Positions 47,914-56,900 are shown, numbered from the stretch's first letter. The stretch: 64,000 nt of DNA from Solibacillus sp. R5-41 (GCF_002736105.1 NZ_CP024123.1:1790001-1854000), one strand, 5' to 3'. Numbers and translations are program-made. The notes: generated by a model not told the origin, from the sequence alone.

Positions 47914-48103
47914 TTTAAAATGATATGAAAGTTTATTGAAGTATTTTAAATGATTTAAAGGTTTTTTAAAGCATATAAAACAGTTTGAAATGCTTTGAAA
48001 GCTTATTGAAGTATTTCAAACAATCTGAAATGGTTTAAAGGTTTTTTATACAATTTAAAACAGTTTAAGGGTTATTTAAAAGTATTTCAAAAGATATTAA
48101 AGG
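47914..48103. repeat. Array of 19 phased decamers, copy 1
   Basis: Nineteen consecutive 10-mers with pattern TtTNAAAnnn (for example TTTAAAATGA, TTTAAAGGTT, TTTGAAATGC) keep one 10-bp register over 190 bp. A/T tracts repeated once per helical turn predict curved DNA. No reading frame is involved. The gap before it (47640-47913) shows short AT-rich stretches and no gene. A second array lies at 49053-49242. Confidence 0.85.
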
Positions 48104-48284
48104 GTTTAGTTTCTAAGGTGGGTACTTTTAAGCTCCACAAAACAGGATTCTAAGTAATCGAGATTCGTTCAAGTGTATAGTTGGTCATGTGGAACGCTTA
48201 CAGGTTGGTTCTAATGGTGTGTTCCTGTGAGCTTGTGAGAGCATAACAAAAGGACTTGCGTGTAATTCTACGCACAAGCCCACA
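48104..48284 (-). repeat. Conserved intergenic module with terminator, copy 1
   Basis: It starts GTTTAGTTTCTAAGGTGGGTA, then AAGCTCCACA, TCGAGATTCGTTCAAGTG, AGTTGGTCA and GCATAACAAAAGGACTTG. The right end (48251-48282) folds on the minus strand as GGGCTTGTGCGTA...TACACGCAAGTCC plus TTTTG, terminating the VOC gene. The same module follows the lipoprotein gene at 49243-49420. Confidence 0.75.
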
Positions 48285-48300
48285 GATTGAAATGTGAGGG

Positions 48301-48792
48301 CTATTGTTTCGATTGTTGAATAATTGATGGTAGCTTTAGTTTATTTGTTTTCCATTCTGCTAATGTCATCATTTTGAAATCTTCAGGTATATCTAAACGT
48401 AATGGTGAAATTAGTTCTATAGAGTTCCCATCTAAGTCATTGAAATAAATAGCTGCATGAGCATGTGGATTGTTAGGTAATACTAATGGTTGCATTTCTG
48501 GACTAAATCCAAAAGCAGTGCGTACTTCGATTCCCAATGATTCTAGCCATGCTTTTGCTTTATCAATATCCTCTTTATCCACTTTAAATGCTAAATGGCG
48601 GATAGAAGGATGATATGGAATATTGACTGTTTCATTTTCCCATAAACCTAACCAACTTTCTCCTTTTATTATCCAAAGGAAAGCTAATTTTTCTTTAACA
48701 TATGCAAGCTCTAAACCTAACTTTTTATAAAAAACAATTGATTCTTCTAAGTTACTAACTGGCAAATGTGCCTCATATAACCCTTTAATCAT
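48301..48792 (-). CDS. VOC (glyoxalase/dioxygenase-fold) family protein
   Basis: 163 residues from ATG 48792 (a GTG at 48801 is possible). Two beta-alpha-beta-beta-beta modules: YEAHLPVSNLEESIVFYKKLGLELAYV and HLAFKVDKEDIDKAKAWLESLGIEV, with AAIYFNDLDGNSIELISP. Metal-site residues would be His, His and Glu. VOC proteins include lyases, dioxygenases and resistance proteins; substrate unknown. It is a single-gene unit flanked by two copies of the array-plus-module repeat. A decayed 3' end of a related gene lies at 63215-63300. Confidence 0.85.
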   Translation of the reverse strand: MIKGLYEAHLPVSNLEESIVFYKKLGLELAYVKEKLAFLWIIKGESWLGLWENETVNIPYHPSIRHLAFKVDKEDIDKAKAWLESLGIEVRTAFGFSPEMQPLVLPNNPHAHAAIYFNDLDGNSIELISPLRLDIPEDFKMMTLAEWKTNKLKLPSIIQQSKQ

Positions 48793-49052
48793 ATTATTCA
48801 CTCTTTCTAAAAATTCTGTATTTATATTCCATTCTAATTAAGGGATTATGATTTTTATATTAGACCTTAGTATGAGAGCTGCTTTTTAACAAAAAATCTA
48901 TACAAAAGTTAGTGGAATCATTCACACAGTTTGTCTGATTGGAGCTATAGGCAAAGACCTACAATTAAATTCATACAATAGTAAGCACATTATTAATAGT
49001 TGTACTTTTTCTTTTGGAAGCTCCACAGAACAGCATTGCAACAACTAAACAA

Positions 49053-49242
49053 TTTAAAATGGTTTAAAGGTTTTTTTCAAATGTTTAAAATGATTTACAG
49101 GTTTTTTATAGCATATAAAACAGTTTGAAATGCTTTGAAAGCTTTTTAAAGTATTTAAAACAATAGCAAATGGTTCAAAGGTTTTTTAAACAATTTTAAT
49201 TAGTTTAAGGGTTTTTTAAAAGTATTTTAAAAGGTATTAAAA
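49053..49242. repeat. Array of ~19 phased decamers, copy 2
   Basis: Same design as 47914-48103, 1139 bp away, with one 1-nt slip after the third unit and then an unbroken 10-bp register (GTTTGAAATG, CTTTGAAAGC, GTTTAAGGGT and others). It is followed by the same GGTTTAGTTTCTAAGGTGGG module. Upstream, 48880-49052 contains GAAGCTCCACAGAACAGCAT, a motif shared with the modules. Confidence 0.85.
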
Positions 49243-49420
49243 GGTTTAGTTTCTAAGGTGGGTAATTTGAAGCTCCGCAGAACAGCATTGAAAGCAATCG
49301 AGATTGGTTCAAGTGGATAGTTGGTCACGTTGATTAATCTCACAGTGTGATTCAATGAAGCGTTCTTGTGACCGTTGAGAACATAACAAAAGGACTTGCA
49401 TATGACATACAAGACCTTTT
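49243..49420 (-). repeat. Conserved intergenic module with terminator, copy 2
   Basis: It carries TTTAGTTTCTAAGGTGGGTA, GAAGCTCCGCAGAACAGCAT, ATCGAGATTGGTTCAAGTG, AGTTGGTCACGT and ACATAACAAAAGGACTTG. On the minus strand 49391-49418 folds as GGTCTTGTAT...ATATGCAAGTCC plus TTTTG and should terminate the lipoprotein gene. Confidence 0.75.
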
Positions 49421-49429
49421 ATTGAAATA

Positions 49430-49813
49430 TTATTGTTCTAATTCGGCTTTGAGTGCTTTAGCTTCTTCTAGCTTATCTGATAAAACTATATCGGCTAATT
49501 GAATGAATTTCTCTTTATCAGTTGCATCAGTCATTTTTTCAGCTTGTTGTTTGATAACCCCTGAATAAGATTCTAATCGGTCAGCTTCTTGTGTGCCATT
49601 CTTTTCGGTTAACTCTATGTAACGGTCAGCTTCTGATAATGCAATTTTGCGATATGACGCTTGCCATTCTTCTTCTGTTGGGTCGTTACTACTTGCTTGT
49701 GACGATTCTTCTTGGACTTTTTCTGTTGGGTTAGTTGAATCTGTTGAATCATTACCGCAAGCGCTAATCAGCATTGCTGTAAGTAACAGACCGCTAAATT
49801 TAATAAGTTTCAT
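49430..49813 (-). CDS. Small lipoprotein
   Basis: 127 residues; AAAGAGGG before ATG. Signal peptide and lipobox ISAC (C19), a Ser/Thr/Glu-rich linker, then an acidic, helical domain (EEEWQASYRKIALSEADRYIELTEKNG...EEAKALKAELEQ), probably coiled coil. It resembles small Bacillales lipoproteins of unknown role. It sits within the island with its own terminator module. Confidence 0.75.
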   Translation of the reverse strand: MKLIKFSGLLLTAMLISACGNDSTDSTNPTEKVQEESSQASSNDPTEEEWQASYRKIALSEADRYIELTEKNGTQEADRLESYSGVIKQQAEKMTDATDKEKFIQLADIVLSDKLEEAKALKAELEQ

Positions 49814-49894
49814 TTAAATCCCTCTTTGTATATGTTTGTTGTAAGAAAGATAACACCTTACAATTATACCACATTTCACTATATTAGTATTCTC

Positions 49895-50197
49895 TTAACC
49901 ATGCTTATGTGATTGACTTTTTAAAGCTTCCACACCTGAATTAGTTTGTTTTTTGATTAGCAAAATGACAAGAGCTTGTACAGTCATTGCAAGTACAATG
50001 AATACTAAATGAGTGTTGTGATGGAAAAACTTACAAATGAAATAAAATATCGGGGCAGAGGATAAATAAGAAATATATTGGTTTTTAGTTGTAAGGAAAA
50101 TGATTGTTGAGATACAAGTAGTAACCAATATAAGCTCGAAAACAATTCCGATTGAACCACTGTCTAAGTAATACTGTAATTCGTTAAAATAGGACAT
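49895..50197 (-). CDS. Small integral membrane protein
   Basis: 100 residues with about three membrane segments (18-38, 43-60, 65-84) and a basic C-terminal tail ending KSQSHKHG. AGAGAGG precedes the ATG. It lies 81 bp upstream of the lipoprotein gene on the same strand and could be co-transcribed. No family recognised. Confidence 0.65.
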   Translation of the reverse strand: MSYFNELQYYLDSGSIGIVFELILVTTCISTIIFLTTKNQYISYLSSAPIFYFICKFFHHNTHLVFIVLAMTVQALVILLIKKQTNSGVEALKSQSHKHG

Positions 50198-50961
50198 TCA
50201 AAACACCTCTCTTTCTTTGATTAACCACATTAAGTATTTACAAAAATTGTAACATAAGGAAGTTTTATTTGGTAGAGAAATGGTAAATGTGCATTAAATA
50301 AAGTCCACTGTTACCACAGGCGATGCGATAAGCCCTTTACTGCTACTAATCTAATCATTAACTTATCCTAGAGGAATCACATCATAAACCTGTATTAATT
50401 GCACCAATGGATAATCAAATGAAAGAGCAGCGAAACATAGGTCAAGTTGCTCCGTTGATTAAGCGAGAGATTATATATGGATATTCATATAGAGAAATGT
50501 AGGTGCTTACGATAGGGGATAAGTTAACATTAACCCACCTTTGGGGAAGCTACAGATTGAAAGTGGAGAGGGAAATCCTACTAAGAAGAAGCAACTAAAG
50601 GCAACTGTATCTGAGCACAGAGAGCCTTTAGTTGATATGTATTTGGAATATTTTTGTGAGGAGCTGTTTGAAGACTTCAATGATGTTGCTGTTGTGGCTG
50701 AAGATGTGATTGTTCCGATTCCGCCGACTTTGGCTAATACAGGTCGATTCACTAGCTCCTGTGACAGTCTAATACTACAGCAGGAGAGGTGATAAGAGGT
50801 TAAAGGTTTAACTTTGAGTTAGTATATCAGAACAATAGGAAAACACTCACAGAGCCTTTTAACGAGCTTGTGAGTGTTTGTGTTGAGGTAGAAGTGTAAC
50901 AATTAGCGTGAACATTTGTTTGGTACATACTGTTGAGTCTAATATGAAAATTGTGAAATTT
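50198..50961. other. Intergenic island stretch with degenerate coding traces
   Basis: No gene I trust. A 31-codon frame at about 50407-50502 ends in LIKREIIYGYSYREM, which looks like a helix-turn-helix remnant. An 83-codon plus-strand frame (50541-50792) lacks a family match and a good ribosome site. Around 50808-50877, CTTTGAGTTA and CTTTTAACGAGCTTGTGAG recur near 63081-63141, so this is another island repeat. Confidence 0.45.
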
Positions 50962-51681
50962 TCACTTAATCATAAGCTGTTTAACAAAAGGTAACACAGT
51001 ATCTGTAACAGAATTCCCCAGTTCTAATACAGAGTTTAATTTATCTATGATTCCAAAGAAACGTGAAACATTTTGGTCGTCACTTATCTCGGTAAGAGTT
51101 GAGTTATTAACAAAGATAGAGCCTATGGTTTTTTCTAAAGCCTTTTGAAGCTCTTGTTCACCAAAGAGAGTGTACTGATATAAAGATACCTTTATAGAAG
51201 ATAGGTTATTTATCAAGAGAGCTTTTGCTTCGGCTGGCAGGTTGGATTCTGAAATATTCTTTATTAGTTCTTCTATTTCATTTTGCAATTCACTTACAGT
51301 GTTGCTGTCAATGTTTAAGTTTGAGAAGTTAAAATGGTCATCTATGCTATCTGCAATATAAGAAAGTGCTACTAGCGTTGCCTCGGATATGTATGTATTA
51401 AATTGGTATACGCTGTCGTTAAAGTCGAGAGATGAAAAAGCTTGCTGAATACTGTGTAAAGCTTTTTGGTTCTTAGCATTATTTAAGCGCTCATATTGTT
51501 CTACTAAGAGTATAGTCTCCTCTACTAATTTCTGTGTATAGTATAAATGATTTATTAATTCATGTGTACTATTTATAGGGGTTTTAAAAGTTGAAATCAA
51601 TGCAGTTTTAAGGTATTGGTTTCCTTCGAATGAAAGAATACTTTCTAGAATTGTATGAAGTTTCAAAGCAGGGTTTTCCAT
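50962..51681 (-). CDS. Uncharacterised helical protein
   Basis: 239 residues, predicted almost entirely alpha-helical, acidic and leucine-rich, with no membrane segment and no cysteines. No motif recognised. The start is uncertain: the region before ATG 51681 lacks a strong ribosome site. Cargo of the island. Confidence 0.6.
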   Translation of the reverse strand: MENPALKLHTILESILSFEGNQYLKTALISTFKTPINSTHELINHLYYTQKLVEETILLVEQYERLNNAKNQKALHSIQQAFSSLDFNDSVYQFNTYISEATLVALSYIADSIDDHFNFSNLNIDSNTVSELQNEIEELIKNISESNLPAEAKALLINNLSSIKVSLYQYTLFGEQELQKALEKTIGSIFVNNSTLTEISDDQNVSRFFGIIDKLNSVLELGNSVTDTVLPFVKQLMIK

Positions 51682-52026
51682 ATTATAAACAAACTCCCTT
51701 TTTATATTTTATGTGTAAAATAATAACACATTTAGTGCTAGAGGTACAGGTTGGTGGCTATTATATATTACTTACTAGCTACTACAGTAAAATGACCTTG
51801 TTACCTTTCACGATACGATAGCGTTTGACTGCTTTTGTTCTTTTAGGACAATCAATCCTTTTGTTCCAATCAGTAGCGGTCTTTTAGTCAAATAGTAGAA
51901 TCAATCATATAACAGTAGCAGGAGCATAGAACAGCACAATTGTTGGGGAATCATAGGAGCTTGACGATAGCAATTACGACAGATTTCCTTAGAAACTGTT
52001 AATAACAGTTATTTTAATTCAGTAAT

Positions 52027-52061
52027 AAAAAGCTTAATTAGATAGATTCTAACTAAGCTTA
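52027..52061 (-). terminator. Terminator of the TDFGT-repeat operon
   Basis: On the minus strand AAGCTTAGTTAGA and TCTAATTAAGCTT pair across ATCTA, followed by TTTATT. Confidence 0.75.
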
Positions 52062-52071
52062 GTAAAAATTA

Positions 52072-52275
52072 TTATTCTTTTGTAGGGTCTGTACTTTCTT
52101 TGACAGGTCTAGTCCCAAAATCGGTTCTTTCAAAGTTAGTCGAACTAGTTCCAAAATCTGTATTAGAGCTATTGTAATTGTTTAATGACAAACGAGTTCC
52201 AAAATCTGTATCAGTGTTCGTACTAGTTCCTTGTGTTAAATGAGTTCCGAAATCGGTTTTATTATTATTTGACAT
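52072..52275 (-). CDS. Small TDFGT-repeat protein
   Basis: 67 residues, GAGGAGGTGG before ATG. The pentapeptide TDFGT occurs at residues 7-11, 23-27, 39-43 and 51-55, spaced 12-16 residues, followed by R/H/S-L/S/P. The rest is Asn/Ser/Thr-rich and probably unstructured. It is 15 bp behind a predicted membrane protein gene and ends in its own terminator, so the pair forms a two-gene operon. No family recognised; a short linear binding motif is likely. Confidence 0.7.
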   Translation of the reverse strand: MSNNNKTDFGTHLTQGTSTNTDTDFGTRLSLNNYNSSNTDFGTSSTNFERTDFGTRPVKESTDPTKE

Positions 52276-52290
52276 TGTACCACCTCCTCT

Positions 52291-52896
52291 TTAAATTACT
52301 TGTTTAAGTATATTTTGTAAAAAGTAAACAAAAACAACGATTATTAATGAAAAATACATTAATTTTATCCCTTTGTTTAATTGCTTGGCTTTCTCTTCGT
52401 TGACATTGTGATTTCCAAGAACTACGTCTTTATAATTAATGGCTAAATCCATTGAGACAGAATCTGAAGCTTTTTTTCCTACTTCAATCTTAAAGCCATC
52501 CAATCTAAGTCTGTCATAAGATTTAGCATCTAATATCTTTAAAAAATTCCATAAAGCCGTTAGTAATGTAATCAATGGCAAGAGGTATACCAAAACTAGG
52601 AAAACAACGGCTATGTATTCGAACGGAGTAGAAGCTTCTTTGGCAAAGGAATAGTCTAATGTATTAGCGTAAAAACCTATTAAAGCTCCTGATAAAGCAA
52701 TTAGAACGCCTGCTCGATTTTCTAAATCCCTTTTTCTTGAAGTTTCTATGTCATATTCATGTTGGATTGTTTCTAATAAAACTTGTCCACTCGGAAATTG
52801 TGGTACTTGGCTACTTGATTCATCTGATACTTGAGTTTCAGTTACTTGAGTTACTTGGTTACTTGAGTTATTTGAACTGATAAAATCACCTTCCAA
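52291..52896 (-). CDS. Three-TM membrane protein, SLATT/Pycsar-effector-like
   Basis: 201 residues as read from TTG 52896; the true start is unclear because no good start codon follows the only GGAAGGTG. A Gln/Ser/Thr/Val-rich N-terminus with repeated TQV precedes a helix (IQHEYDIETSRKRDLENRAG), membrane hairpin (about 62-80 and 93-116), a soluble helical part, and membrane segment 3 (about 178-196) after NHNVNEEKAKQLNKG. This plan resembles 2-3 TM effector proteins of bacterial defence systems. The similarity is by pattern only. Confidence 0.6.
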   Translation of the reverse strand: MEGDFISSNNSSNQVTQVTETQVSDESSSQVPQFPSGQVLLETIQHEYDIETSRKRDLENRAGVLIALSGALIGFYANTLDYSFAKEASTPFEYIAVVFLVLVYLLPLITLLTALWNFLKILDAKSYDRLRLDGFKIEVGKKASDSVSMDLAINYKDVVLGNHNVNEEKAKQLNKGIKLMYFSLIIVVFVYFLQNILKQVI

Positions 52897-52967
52897 AATA
52901 CAAAATTCAACAGTTCTATTTTACAATATGTTACATCAAAATGGAACGATTTCCAGTTAATTAAAAC

Positions 52968-53606
52968 ATGACAAACACAAAAACATTCGGCTATATACGA
53001 GTAAGTGACAAAGGGCAGAACATAGACCGACAAATAGTTGAAATGCAGGCACTAAGCATTGGCGAGCGTGATATTTTTATAGACAAAGTAAGTGGTAAGA
53101 ACTTTGAACGCCCACAGTATCAAGCACTTAAAGCTCAACTACGCAAAGGCGACCTAGTTTATATCACTTCATTAGACCGTTTAGGTCGTAATAGAAATGA
53201 AATCCATAAAGAATGGGAAGCAATTACAAAGGAAATTGGAGCAGATATAGTTGTGCTTGATATGCCTTTGCTTGATACAAGACAACACAAAGATACGCTA
53301 GGAACATTCGTTTCTGATTTAGTTTTACAGGTGCTTTCATTCATGGCTGAAAATGAGCGAGAGAAAATTCTTGCTAGACAAGCAGAAGGAATCGCAGTTG
53401 CTAAAGCTAAAGGCAAGCACTTAGGTAGACCACAATTAAACCTTAACACTTTGACAAAGCAACAGAGGACAGACCTTGAAGCTAACTATCAAGCATGGAA
53501 AGATAAATCAATCACAGGTGTAAAGTTCATGGAAATCTTAGAGCTGAAAAAGAACTCGTTCTATAAGATTATCGGTGAGTATGAACAAACTATTCAGCAG
53601 AGCTAA
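52968..53606 (+). CDS. Serine recombinase (resolvase/invertase family)
   Basis: 212 residues. Catalytic Ser13 in FGYIRVSDKGQNIDRQ, then VSGKNFERPQ, LVYITSLDRLGRNRNEI, and the E-helix MAENEREKILARQAEGIAVAKAKGKHLGRP. A C-terminal helix-turn-helix follows. Typical of plasmid resolvases and invertases. It is divergent from the 3-TM gene. A decayed second recombinase lies at 56468-56778. Confidence 0.93.
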   Translation: MTNTKTFGYIRVSDKGQNIDRQIVEMQALSIGERDIFIDKVSGKNFERPQYQALKAQLRKGDLVYITSLDRLGRNRNEIHKEWEAITKEIGADIVVLDMPLLDTRQHKDTLGTFVSDLVLQVLSFMAENEREKILARQAEGIAVAKAKGKHLGRPQLNLNTLTKQQRTDLEANYQAWKDKSITGVKFMEILELKKNSFYKIIGEYEQTIQQS

Positions 53607-53618
53607 GGAGCAACCTAG

Positions 53619-53744
53619 ATGAAAAAGCGTACATTACAGCAGATTCAAGTTAGTAAAGCTCTTTACCGCAAACATGCACAGCGTTATAAGTCTAATGACT
53701 TTCCTTTACATAGAGCATTGCGAATGATGGCTTATACAGCATAA
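53619..53744 (+). CDS. Small basic protein behind the recombinase
   Basis: 41 codons, ATG at 53619 with AAGGAG (53605-53610) overlapping the recombinase stop. MKKRTLQQIQVSKALYRKH is strongly basic and helical. Translational coupling supports a real gene; function unknown. Confidence 0.5.
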   Translation: MKKRTLQQIQVSKALYRKHAQRYKSNDFPLHRALRMMAYTA

Positions 53745-54661
53745 TTAAGTAAGGCTGTTGCTGTTGCAGGGGAACGATAAATGAGCTTCAAACGAGCGGT
53801 ATATAAGGGTTTTATGACCGCTCGCTATGCCTTCATACTACAAGTAAAATTCACATTTTACTTAGAGATGATATTACAGGTCATGAGCATGTCAGAGCCG
53901 TAGAGATGGCTTCACAGGAGCTTGTTGCAGAGTCGTCACAAGTCAGGTCGATACCATAAGTCATGTAAGTGTCAGAACGTCTCAGAAGGGCATCTGACAA
54001 GGGATTTGAAAATATTTACAAGTGGCAGTATACCTCCCCCCTAATTAGCGATATTCAGCATACCATTAATCACCACACTCCAAGTCCTGCTCCACACACA
54101 CGAATTGACCTACCGAACGAAACGATATGATAGCTAAAAAAATTAAGTGCTGGCATAAGCTTGCACTTTTTTGTTAAAACGACGATTTGGGTAAACAGTT
54201 GAAGTAGTTTTTATTGGCTTGTGAGAAGTGCATAGCAAGCTCATAGCGTGTCCCTAGAGGTCGATTGGATATTGGGTAGTGGAGATAGAAAGCTTATAAC
54301 AGAGCCATTTCAACTATCATTTGGCAAGGCTTAGGTAGGGGGTGTAGTAAGTGATAAATTGAAGATGATGAATGAAGAATCCAAGCTATCTGTTACATCC
54401 ACACCAAAAGGAAAATGAAGCGAAACGTGAACAACCTTGTGAAGCTGAAATATGGTTGAATCACTGATAATGAAACAATATTATAAATGGAGGGCTTTGT
54501 TCTTTTGGAGTTTGTGTTGTAAAAGTAACCTTAGGTGCTTAGGGGGGTATAAACTACGTGTTTATACCTTTTTTAGAGTGATATTCCTAAATTCATGGGT
54601 TGTTAAGATAAATATAAATGTTTTATAATTACCATTAAATATAAATATAGGAAGTGTTGAT
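53745..54661. other. Long intergenic stretch with hairpins and a possible 40-aa gene
   Basis: A 40-codon frame at 53781-53903 has AGGGGAA upstream but no family. GAGCGGT (53797-53803) and ACCGCTC (53818-53824) form a hairpin inside it. Further right are a terminator-like AAGTGC/GCACTT plus T-run (54145-54172) and the motif CACACACACGAATT (54093-54106) shared with 55.8 and 57.9 kb. A hairpin GGTATAAAC/GTTTATACC with T-run lies at 54546-54574, and a promoter follows at 54600-54629 (TTGTTA, 18 bp, TATAAT). Confidence 0.5.
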
Positions 54662-55354
54662 GTGGGGATAGGAACAGTAAAAAATAGTGAAGAAGAAATT
54701 CAAGAATTTATGAGGAAGCTTGCTTTGTCAATTTTACCTCAATTAATAGTACAACATGGATTAGAGGAGGAATTTGAAAAAGATAAGGATGCTACTCTTT
54801 CGAAAATTTTGGAAGAGATAAAAGACGAAGATACATTTAATGATGATTCTATGATTTTTGTGATAAAAGATAAGTATACACAACTCCATGATATAGAAAA
54901 TTATATGAACTTACATAAGGAGTTAGTAGACAAGTTCCCAGAAATGTTCTTGTTTAAAATTTTCTCGATATTCGAAGGCTTTATTAACCATTATTTATAT
55001 TCTGAAGTGGTATTAAATTATGATTTTTCTTTAAATAAGGTAAGCAAAATTTTGAGTAAACTTTCCGTTTCTGACAAAGTTGATTGGTTTATGGAAATTG
55101 TTGTTGGAAAATCATTTCTTGGGCATTCGGCATGGGGAGAAATAAAGCCATTTTTAAATGTGAGAAATAGCTTAGTTCATTTAAAACCTATGCAGTCGAG
55201 TAAAGAAACCGAACTAAAAGAAAAAATAACTTTTGAAAATTTGTTATATTTAAAAGAACAAATAGTAGTAATATCTAAAGAAATATCACAGACTCAAAGT
55301 ATTAAAATGTTAGAAAATGAAGATAAGATAGCATATATTAGAGGGAAATTGTAA
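54662..55354 (+). CDS. HEPN-like protein
   Basis: 230 residues, GTG start with AGGAAG before it and a consensus promoter about 35 bp upstream. Helical throughout; VRNSLVHLKP (R168-N169, H173) matches the R-x4-6-H active-site pattern of HEPN ribonucleases, following a long helix EMFLFKIFSIFEGFINHYLY. HEPN proteins are often RNases in toxin-antitoxin or antiphage systems. The fold call is from motif and helical plan. No obvious antitoxin overlaps it. Confidence 0.6.
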   Translation: MGIGTVKNSEEEIQEFMRKLALSILPQLIVQHGLEEEFEKDKDATLSKILEEIKDEDTFNDDSMIFVIKDKYTQLHDIENYMNLHKELVDKFPEMFLFKIFSIFEGFINHYLYSEVVLNYDFSLNKVSKILSKLSVSDKVDWFMEIVVGKSFLGHSAWGEIKPFLNVRNSLVHLKPMQSSKETELKEKITFENLLYLKEQIVVISKEISQTQSIKMLENEDKIAYIRGKL

Positions 55355-55900
55355 ATTATTTATTAGGTTGGAATTTAGATGTGAAGAATCGTAATTTACA
55401 TAAGCTATAGATAAGGTATCCTTAGACGATTATAAGGTCAAAGAATGGCTTGTGAGCGTTCCTGTGAATCAAACTGAACAATTGATAATTGAGTTCCATT
55501 GAGTGTACAGAGCAAGCTCAAGTGTTAAGGAAGTAATAGAATATAAGTAGCAAAGAAGCGAGATAAACAAAGTGTTTTGTCTCGTTTTTTTATTTGAAAT
55601 GGGTCTTGGTACAAGATTAAATAATAGTTATAGGTTGTAGTTCATGTAAGCCACAAAAGCTATCTGTGGAGCTATAGGAACGACTGAGAGAAGTGCTGTG
55701 AGTGAAGTTAACTAATTCTTTGTTGGTGATGTGAACGCTTGTGGAGCTTATAGTGAACAGGTAGTAGGGGCTTAGATTCCGATATTGAGGTAGGGTGTCT
55801 TCTTATTAAGGTGACCTCTGTCAGCCACACGAATTGAAGTGGTCTACGAAATGATTCTATTTAACAACTTGACACCAAGTATTAATACAAGGGGTAAAAA
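55355..55900. other. Intergenic module of the plus-strand gene group, copy 1
   Basis: No gene. It carries GCGTTCCTGTG, GTACAGAGCAAGCTCAAG (55504-55522), a weak terminator GCGAGATAAACA/TGTTTTGTCTCG with T-run (55558-55592), and AGGTGACCTCTGTCAGCCACACGAATT near 55810-55835. The same pieces recur in the same order at 57595-57950. Confidence 0.6.
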
Positions 55901-56458
55901 ATGAATATTACTATATCGGATATAAACTTAAATGAACAAGTTTCTTTGTTTGAAGACTCATTAAGACCTAATTGGAATGACAAATATTACTTATATGAAG
56001 CTTTGTTTAATCACATTGTTGAATACAAATCAATCAAAGGTATAGATATTGAAATACCTCTAATGGAAATTAAATGTTCTTGTTCATATTTTTCTACTTA
56101 TGGTAAGAGATTTAAAGGGAAAGGTGGAATTTACTTTTTATTCGATAAAAATGGTAAGCTTCTTAATATTGGTAACACTAGTGATTTATACGATAGAATC
56201 TTAAAAAAATGGATTGGGAAAAACGGCGGTTCCAAGGCTGATTATTATTTTTCTGATTACTATCATAGCGTAGCGCTATTTTGTGAAAATGATGATATGA
56301 AAAGAAGGTTATATGAACCATATTTAATCAACAAACTTAAACCACCTTTAAATAAAGAATTTAACTACTATGATACAAGCACTTATATAGAAACGTTAAA
56401 AAAAGAAGAAGAGGCTGCTCGGAGTAGTTTTTTCTCAAGGTATAAAAGGAATTATTAG
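55901..56458 (+). CDS. GIY-YIG nuclease-domain protein
   Basis: 185 residues. The GIY-YIG core occupies about 74-155: GIYFLF (GIY 76-78), LLNIGNT (NIG 89-91 instead of YIG), SDLYDRIL with the conserved Arg, metal-binding Glu139 in YEPYLINKLKPPLN, and Asn. A unique ~70-residue N-terminus precedes it. Such single-domain nucleases occur in homing, repair and antiphage proteins. The Tyr-to-Asn change in the second motif may weaken catalysis. Confidence 0.75.
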   Translation: MNITISDINLNEQVSLFEDSLRPNWNDKYYLYEALFNHIVEYKSIKGIDIEIPLMEIKCSCSYFSTYGKRFKGKGGIYFLFDKNGKLLNIGNTSDLYDRILKKWIGKNGGSKADYYFSDYYHSVALFCENDDMKRRLYEPYLINKLKPPLNKEFNYYDTSTYIETLKKEEEAARSSFFSRYKRNY

Positions 56459-56467
56459 CTTACTAAT

Positions 56468-56778
56468 TTGAATATCGGTCTTTTAGATAATACATCCTCT
56501 TCAAAGTTGATTAAGAATATCTTCTTAGCTTTCGCAGAATTTGAGCTTGACATGATTGTTGAGCGTACACAGTAGGGCAAGGCGATAGCTAAACAGAATC
56601 CCGACTTCAAAGAAGGTAGACCAAAGAAGTACAACCAATATCAACTAGATGAAGCTATGAAGCTATGAAGCTACTTGAAACAATGTCGTTTGCACAGGTT
56701 GAAAAAGAAATGCACCGTAGAGGTACTAAAATCAGTATGAGTACGCTTAAACGTGAAGCTAAGAAGCGGAAAGCTTAA
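56468..56778 (+). pseudogene. Serine recombinase remnant (C-terminal half)
   Basis: Reads LNIGLLDNTSSSKLIKNIFLAFAEFELDMIVERTQ, a stop, then [30 protein letters not shown]. An 8-bp unit ATGAAGCT occurs three times in tandem and shifts the frame; removing one copy restores LLETMSFAQVEKEMHRRGTKISMSTLKREAKKRKA to the stop. The catalytic N-terminal ~100 residues are absent. It is unlike the intact recombinase at 52968. Confidence 0.85.
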
Positions 56779-56900
56779 CAACTAGCACAGGAAGTTTAAG
56801 GATTTTGAAAGCAGGTGCATGTCAGTGTTGATATATTCATTTTTGTGCATTAGCTAAATACAGTATAATATAGGTATAAATGGAAAAGGGGGTGTAGAGA

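Noticed and set aside
47914-49242. Decamer arrays as a CRISPR
   Set aside because: Units are 10 bp, contiguous and degenerate, with no spacers and no cas genes nearby.
50541-50792. 83-codon frame in the island gap
   Set aside because: A minus-strand frame covers the same bases, no good ribosome site is present and no family was recognised; kept only as a trace in the gap entry.
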